DNA of 64,000 bases from Austropuccinia psidii (lineage: Eukaryota > Basidiomycota > Pucciniomycetes > Pucciniales > Sphaerophragmiaceae), in the NCBI GenBank assembly GCA_023105745.1, contig JALGQZ010000015.1, positions 21,277,499-21,341,498 on the forward strand. The letters are read 5' to 3'. Under the pieces are notes generated by a model. That model was not told the DNA's origin. It was given only the letters and a program-made list of their open reading frames with translations, and did not search any database. The translations under genes were made by a program, and so were the position numbers. This document shows, one piece after another, positions 60,347 to 64,000 of this stretch. Each line of letters begins with the position of its first letter. Within the stretch, counting starts at the first letter, position 1.

Positions 60347-62409
60347 TAATTTTTTCAACTCAATTAAAAGTTTCAATGATGATTTGATTCATTCATTAGT
60401 ATTTATTGCTATTGCTATTGTGTTTTTAGTTCAATCATTGACAATGTTGTTCATCCCAGTTGGTGATCTACATTCCTTGGATATTATAAGTATCATTTCT
60501 TATATTTCAAAAAAAAGTTGATTAATTTGATCTATTATCATATTTTATAGAATTTTGACCATTATCCTTCAATTCTTTACTCCAATGGTATCGGAGTAGT
60601 CTCTTTTGATTTACATGCTGAATTATTCCTTCTTCTTTTTTATTTACCTTTGTTGCTAACCAAGATTTTCTTTTTCTTTATTTATTATTACAAGAGGCAG
60701 AGTTTCTCATCTCCCCATCCCCCCTTTTTTATCAATTCACTTTTTGTCCTCTGTCATTTATAAATTAGTAGCCTTAAAATATGTGGTTTTCTATCTAAAT
60801 TAAACCATCTCCCTCGGTCTGTCAATATGTCACAATCATGAATAGAAATATATTCTATGATTTTACTATTTTGTAAATTGGTGATCCTTTTCTAATAGAT
60901 TGACAATCTATTCTAACATCATGGAGGATTATACTCCTAGAAAAATCATTAACAAGTTTTTTGGGCTAGTATTGCTCCAACTACTCCTTCTTCTAATCTC
61001 CCTATCCCATTCTTTGCCACTACTCTGACAATATTGGCTTCTCCCACTAACTCCAATGGTTCTGTCCTCTCCAAACATCAGCTAGTGAATGATTTTGTAA
61101 TTTTTATGATGAGCTCAATAATACCATAACTGATTTAGGCCATTTTATGGAATTCACCTACATCCCTGGTCATCCTCCCTACATGACCAATCATAAGCTG
61201 GAAACTGTTTGTCATGTATTTGATTTTATTGTCTATTTATACCAGCGCCTTGAAGAGTAATTAATTTTTATATTAATTATTATAAATTTCATTTTTATTG
61301 ATTTCTTTCTTTAGAGTTGCCATAGTACTTTCTGAAGTTTGTAGGAACGCAAATTATGGGTATCATCCCACCTGACTTATTATCTTCTAAAGTAAGTTCT
61401 ATTTATTTAAATTATAATATATTCCATTTAATTTATATTTATATATATATATATATTATATTTATAGTCATTGTTTGTCAATGAACTAAGATTTCCTTGA
61501 ATTTTCACTTTCAATTGTGGTTTGAACAGAATTTAATACTTAAAAAACTTGAAAAAAAATAAAATAACATATACTGTGTACTAATACTTAAAAAACTTTA
61601 CAATGTTCCAATTTCTTGGTTTTATCAAGGAGTATATTGTTTTTTGGGTTTTTATTACTATATGAATAGTAAATTCAAAAAGAGATACTTTCTGATTAGA
61701 GTTTTATGAACGTTTGGGCTCATAAGTCTTTTCTTAGTTATCGTACTTGCTTCATGGCTATGGGTTTGCTGACAGAAATACAATGATACAATAATCAACA
61801 TCATTTTTTTTCTTCCTGAATTCTTCAAGTGACTCAATTTTCTATATTGAGATTGGGAATAAACATAATTAAAAAAATAAAACCAATGAAAAACTAAATT
61901 AAGGTGCAACACAAGAAATAAACAAAACAATTCAGTAATAAGAAAAAATTCTTACTAATATAAATTTATATATAAAAAATGCTACAAGTAGAGAGAAATT
62001 TTGGATATTTTAATTTTCTGAAAGTATAAGCTCTATAAACAATAATACCAATTATATTTATATCTATTATTAGATTTATAATTTTTCATTTTGTATTTTT
62101 TTGACATATCATATTTATGTAGAAATTTTCATTATATATATTTTTCTTGAACAAAGCTGATACTATGATAATTGAGTCTTTTTAGAAATCGTCAGAGTGG
62201 GTCTATTTAGGAGAAATCAAACAGTAATTACAAGCTTTAGTTATGACTGTGACATGGATAATTTGTTTAATCATTAATTAAAAGGGCTCTACTATTAATA
62301 AATAGGGTTAATGAGCCTTTTGAAAGCCCTGTCTACAATGATTATCAATTGGCTTATTATAATAAGAACTAAAATAATTATTATTATAATTATATCCAAG
62401 GTACTATAA
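60347..62409. other. AT-rich stretch without supported gene
   Basis: No recognisable protein. A short (TA)n run lies near 61440-61462. Some protein-like pieces (for example near 60960-61250 on the + strand) are too short and broken to call. Confidence 0.4.
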
Positions 62410-63768
62410 GGGTTACTTCTGAGTAAGACGTTGTAACCACATAATAGGAGCAGGATAAGATGATGGGGGTTTTTTCCTGCGGGGGGAAGCCTCCTTTGAT
62501 TTCAAATAAGGTTGTAAAGAGGGTGAAAACCTCTTACCACATTGATAGAGTGAAAATATTAACTCAGGAGGTAGGTTTGTGGTTCAATATAACCAGAAAC
62601 ACCTGTATGAGTGCCCAGATGTGGGCTCAGAGCCACAAATCAGCCTTTTGCACCCACAAGAGGTGAACCGTTTAGTAATGGAAGGTTCAGTAGTGTTCTA
62701 CAATTCAGGAAGCGTCTCATGAGGTAATAATCAACTCTGTGTGACCCATATTACACAGGTTATTAGGGGTGAATGCAAAAACATCAATTGGAGGGTTTTG
62801 ACACCTCATAATTCAATTTTATGTAATAAATTCCCACAGTAACACTAAATACAACTTAGTGTGAAGCTTCACAACCTTCATTATCAGAAATAAACTGATA
62901 AAAAGCCTTTGGACGGCTTTGACATCTCATAATTCAACTTCAGGGGATAGTATGCCACAGTAACACTAGGTGTGGGATTATAGCCTTGAATACTGAATAA
63001 CGTTGTCAGTTTTGAGGATACAGGGCTCAAACGTACCTCCAATTCTAGCCAAAATTAATCTCTACAACAATTGTTAAGCTTTTTTCCCCCTTTGAATTAA
63101 GTATGCCAAATTTATACAGGCTCAAAAGATTTCTTAAATTTTTTTAAAACAGTATTTATCTTCAGTTCGGGAGAAAAATGGCAATAGCTTTTTTATCTAT
63201 GTAGGATACAGTGAAAGGCTTACATCTTTAGGTAACCTTACTCTAGCCCTCCTGAAAAGATTTCATTTCACAAGTCTCTCATAAAAACTGTGAAAGTTAG
63301 ATTAGAGGTTAAAAAGTAGTATTATACTTTGAAATCACCCAAAAATCGTTTGTCATATGATTTATGATCCATAGGTGCTAAACTCTTGAAGGGGGTATCA
63401 TTGGATAGCCCTTTTTGAGATATCCAATAAAATTACCATTTGGTTGGTCTTCTTGCTGATCCTTAGATTTTAGATGAGAGGTTGATATTGAGGTTTATGC
63501 TTGGTATGATTTTTTAACCTTAAGAAGCTGGTTGGTTCTTATTGTTTGGTAATAAGAATGGTATTTTCTGAAAAGGATAGGTTTCTCTCCGAGATGGTTA
63601 AATTTACAGGTTACCTCTTTTGTTCTTAATTTTGTGTTTGTGGACTTATAATACCTTTATTAGATTTGGTAAAGGTGGAAAGGAGAGTGTGTTGCTTTTT
63701 CTGTGGTCCATGTTTGTGGTATTTATGGATGTCATGCTTGTGCTTCAGCTCTTAGTCACAGCCTGAAA
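62410..63768 (-). repeat. Family C LTR in inverted orientation
   Basis: Read on the minus strand it begins TTTCAGGCTGTGACTAAG at 63768 and keeps the order of the other copies down to a block matching ataaaaggagg...cttatcctg near 62460. Its length of about 1.36 kb fits. The 3' end is placed by length and is uncertain by some tens of bases. Confidence 0.7.
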
Positions 63769-64000
63769 TACCCTCTTTTTACACAAAGCTCATCATTGAT
63801 GAGACTCCCCTGTACTTGTGGAGGCTTTGAACTTCCTGAGGTTGAGCTTTACCTCAGGTATATCTTGTTCAGGAAACCACTTTTCTTGGTCTTCTTCCTA
63901 CTTCTTGAACCTCACTAGGTATTGTATATGGTCCTTCCCATTGATCTTAATTTTGCTAGCTCCCAGTCTCCTTTTCACTGGGCTAGGGGAATCTTCTTCC
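63769..64000 (-). pseudogene. Integrase C-terminal chromodomain of an inverted family C element (partial)
   Basis: On the minus strand the edge of the window encodes PSPVKRRLGASKIKINGKDH, then QYLVRFKK, EKWFPEQDIPEV and LRKF, the typical chromodomain tail of a Ty3 chromovirus integrase. It ends in a stop and then a purine-rich aaaaagagggta directly before the LTR at 63768. One stop interrupts it after RFKK. Chromodomains steer integration to marked chromatin. The rest of the element lies beyond the window. Confidence 0.75.

Noticed and set aside
60061..60521. 180-codon and 108-codon frames rich in Phe-Ile or Leu-Phe
   Set aside because: They are translations of the (TTTTTA)n microsatellite.
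63703..63918. 71-codon plus-strand frame at the right edge
   Set aside because: It is the reverse side of the inverted LTR and its chromodomain tail.

Overview
The window looks like nuclear DNA of a rust fungus (Pucciniales). It is very AT-rich and CpG-poor, its introns are short (about 50-110 bp, GT...AG), and it is packed with chromodomain-bearing Ty3 LTR retrotransposons. The Gag and Pol wording of these elements resembles what I remember of the expanded repeats of Austropuccinia psidii. The species is an inference from memory and cannot be proved here. I see no intact single-copy host gene.

The middle of the window is a four-level nest. (1) A chromovirus LTR of family C (3983-4974, continued at 47835-48206) was split by (2) Ty3 element A, which starts at 4975 and is flanked by a perfect GTATA duplication (4970-4974 and 47830-47834). 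(3) The 3' LTR of A was split by a 33.76-kb DNA transposon (13729-47485). That transposon has 140-bp inverted ends and an 8-bp target duplication with one mismatch. (4) The DNA transposon was hit by two more Ty3 elements, D (15198-25280) and B (32994-43313). Without D and B it would be about 13.3 kb.

The DNA transposon is the most interesting object. Its right end encodes a Mutator-like (MULE/FAR1-type) transposase followed by an OTU-type cysteine protease domain, on the + strand. Its left end carries genes on the - strand: a Rad5/HLTF-like SNF2 helicase, a protein with the HxD...H layout of a Tet/JBP-like 2-oxoglutarate dioxygenase, an array of perfect-hairpin repeats, a tRNA-derived SINE-like stretch and a multi-exon gene I do not recognise. 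A dioxygenase next to a SNF2 ATPase recalls JBP2, the kinetoplastid base-J enzyme. All genes in this copy are damaged, but their exon structure can still be read.

Element B is the youngest and best preserved: a nearly intact 1059-codon pol, a candidate -1 slippery site at the gag/pol overlap, and a spliced antisense cysteine-rich gene between pol and the 3' LTR. Element D has one gag-pol frame with seven in-frame stops and no frameshift, all explainable by transitions. It also has a spliced upstream ORF whose stop overlaps the next start (ATGA).

Right of the nest lie more family C pieces: a second LTR, a leader built of roughly 170-bp repeats, a gag-protease-only internal region, a third LTR, and an inverted LTR with an integrase chromodomain tail at the right edge. 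Long AT-rich stretches with microsatellites and one unrecognised decayed gene separate them. The left 4 kb holds a partial family C LTR and a decayed gene of unknown function.
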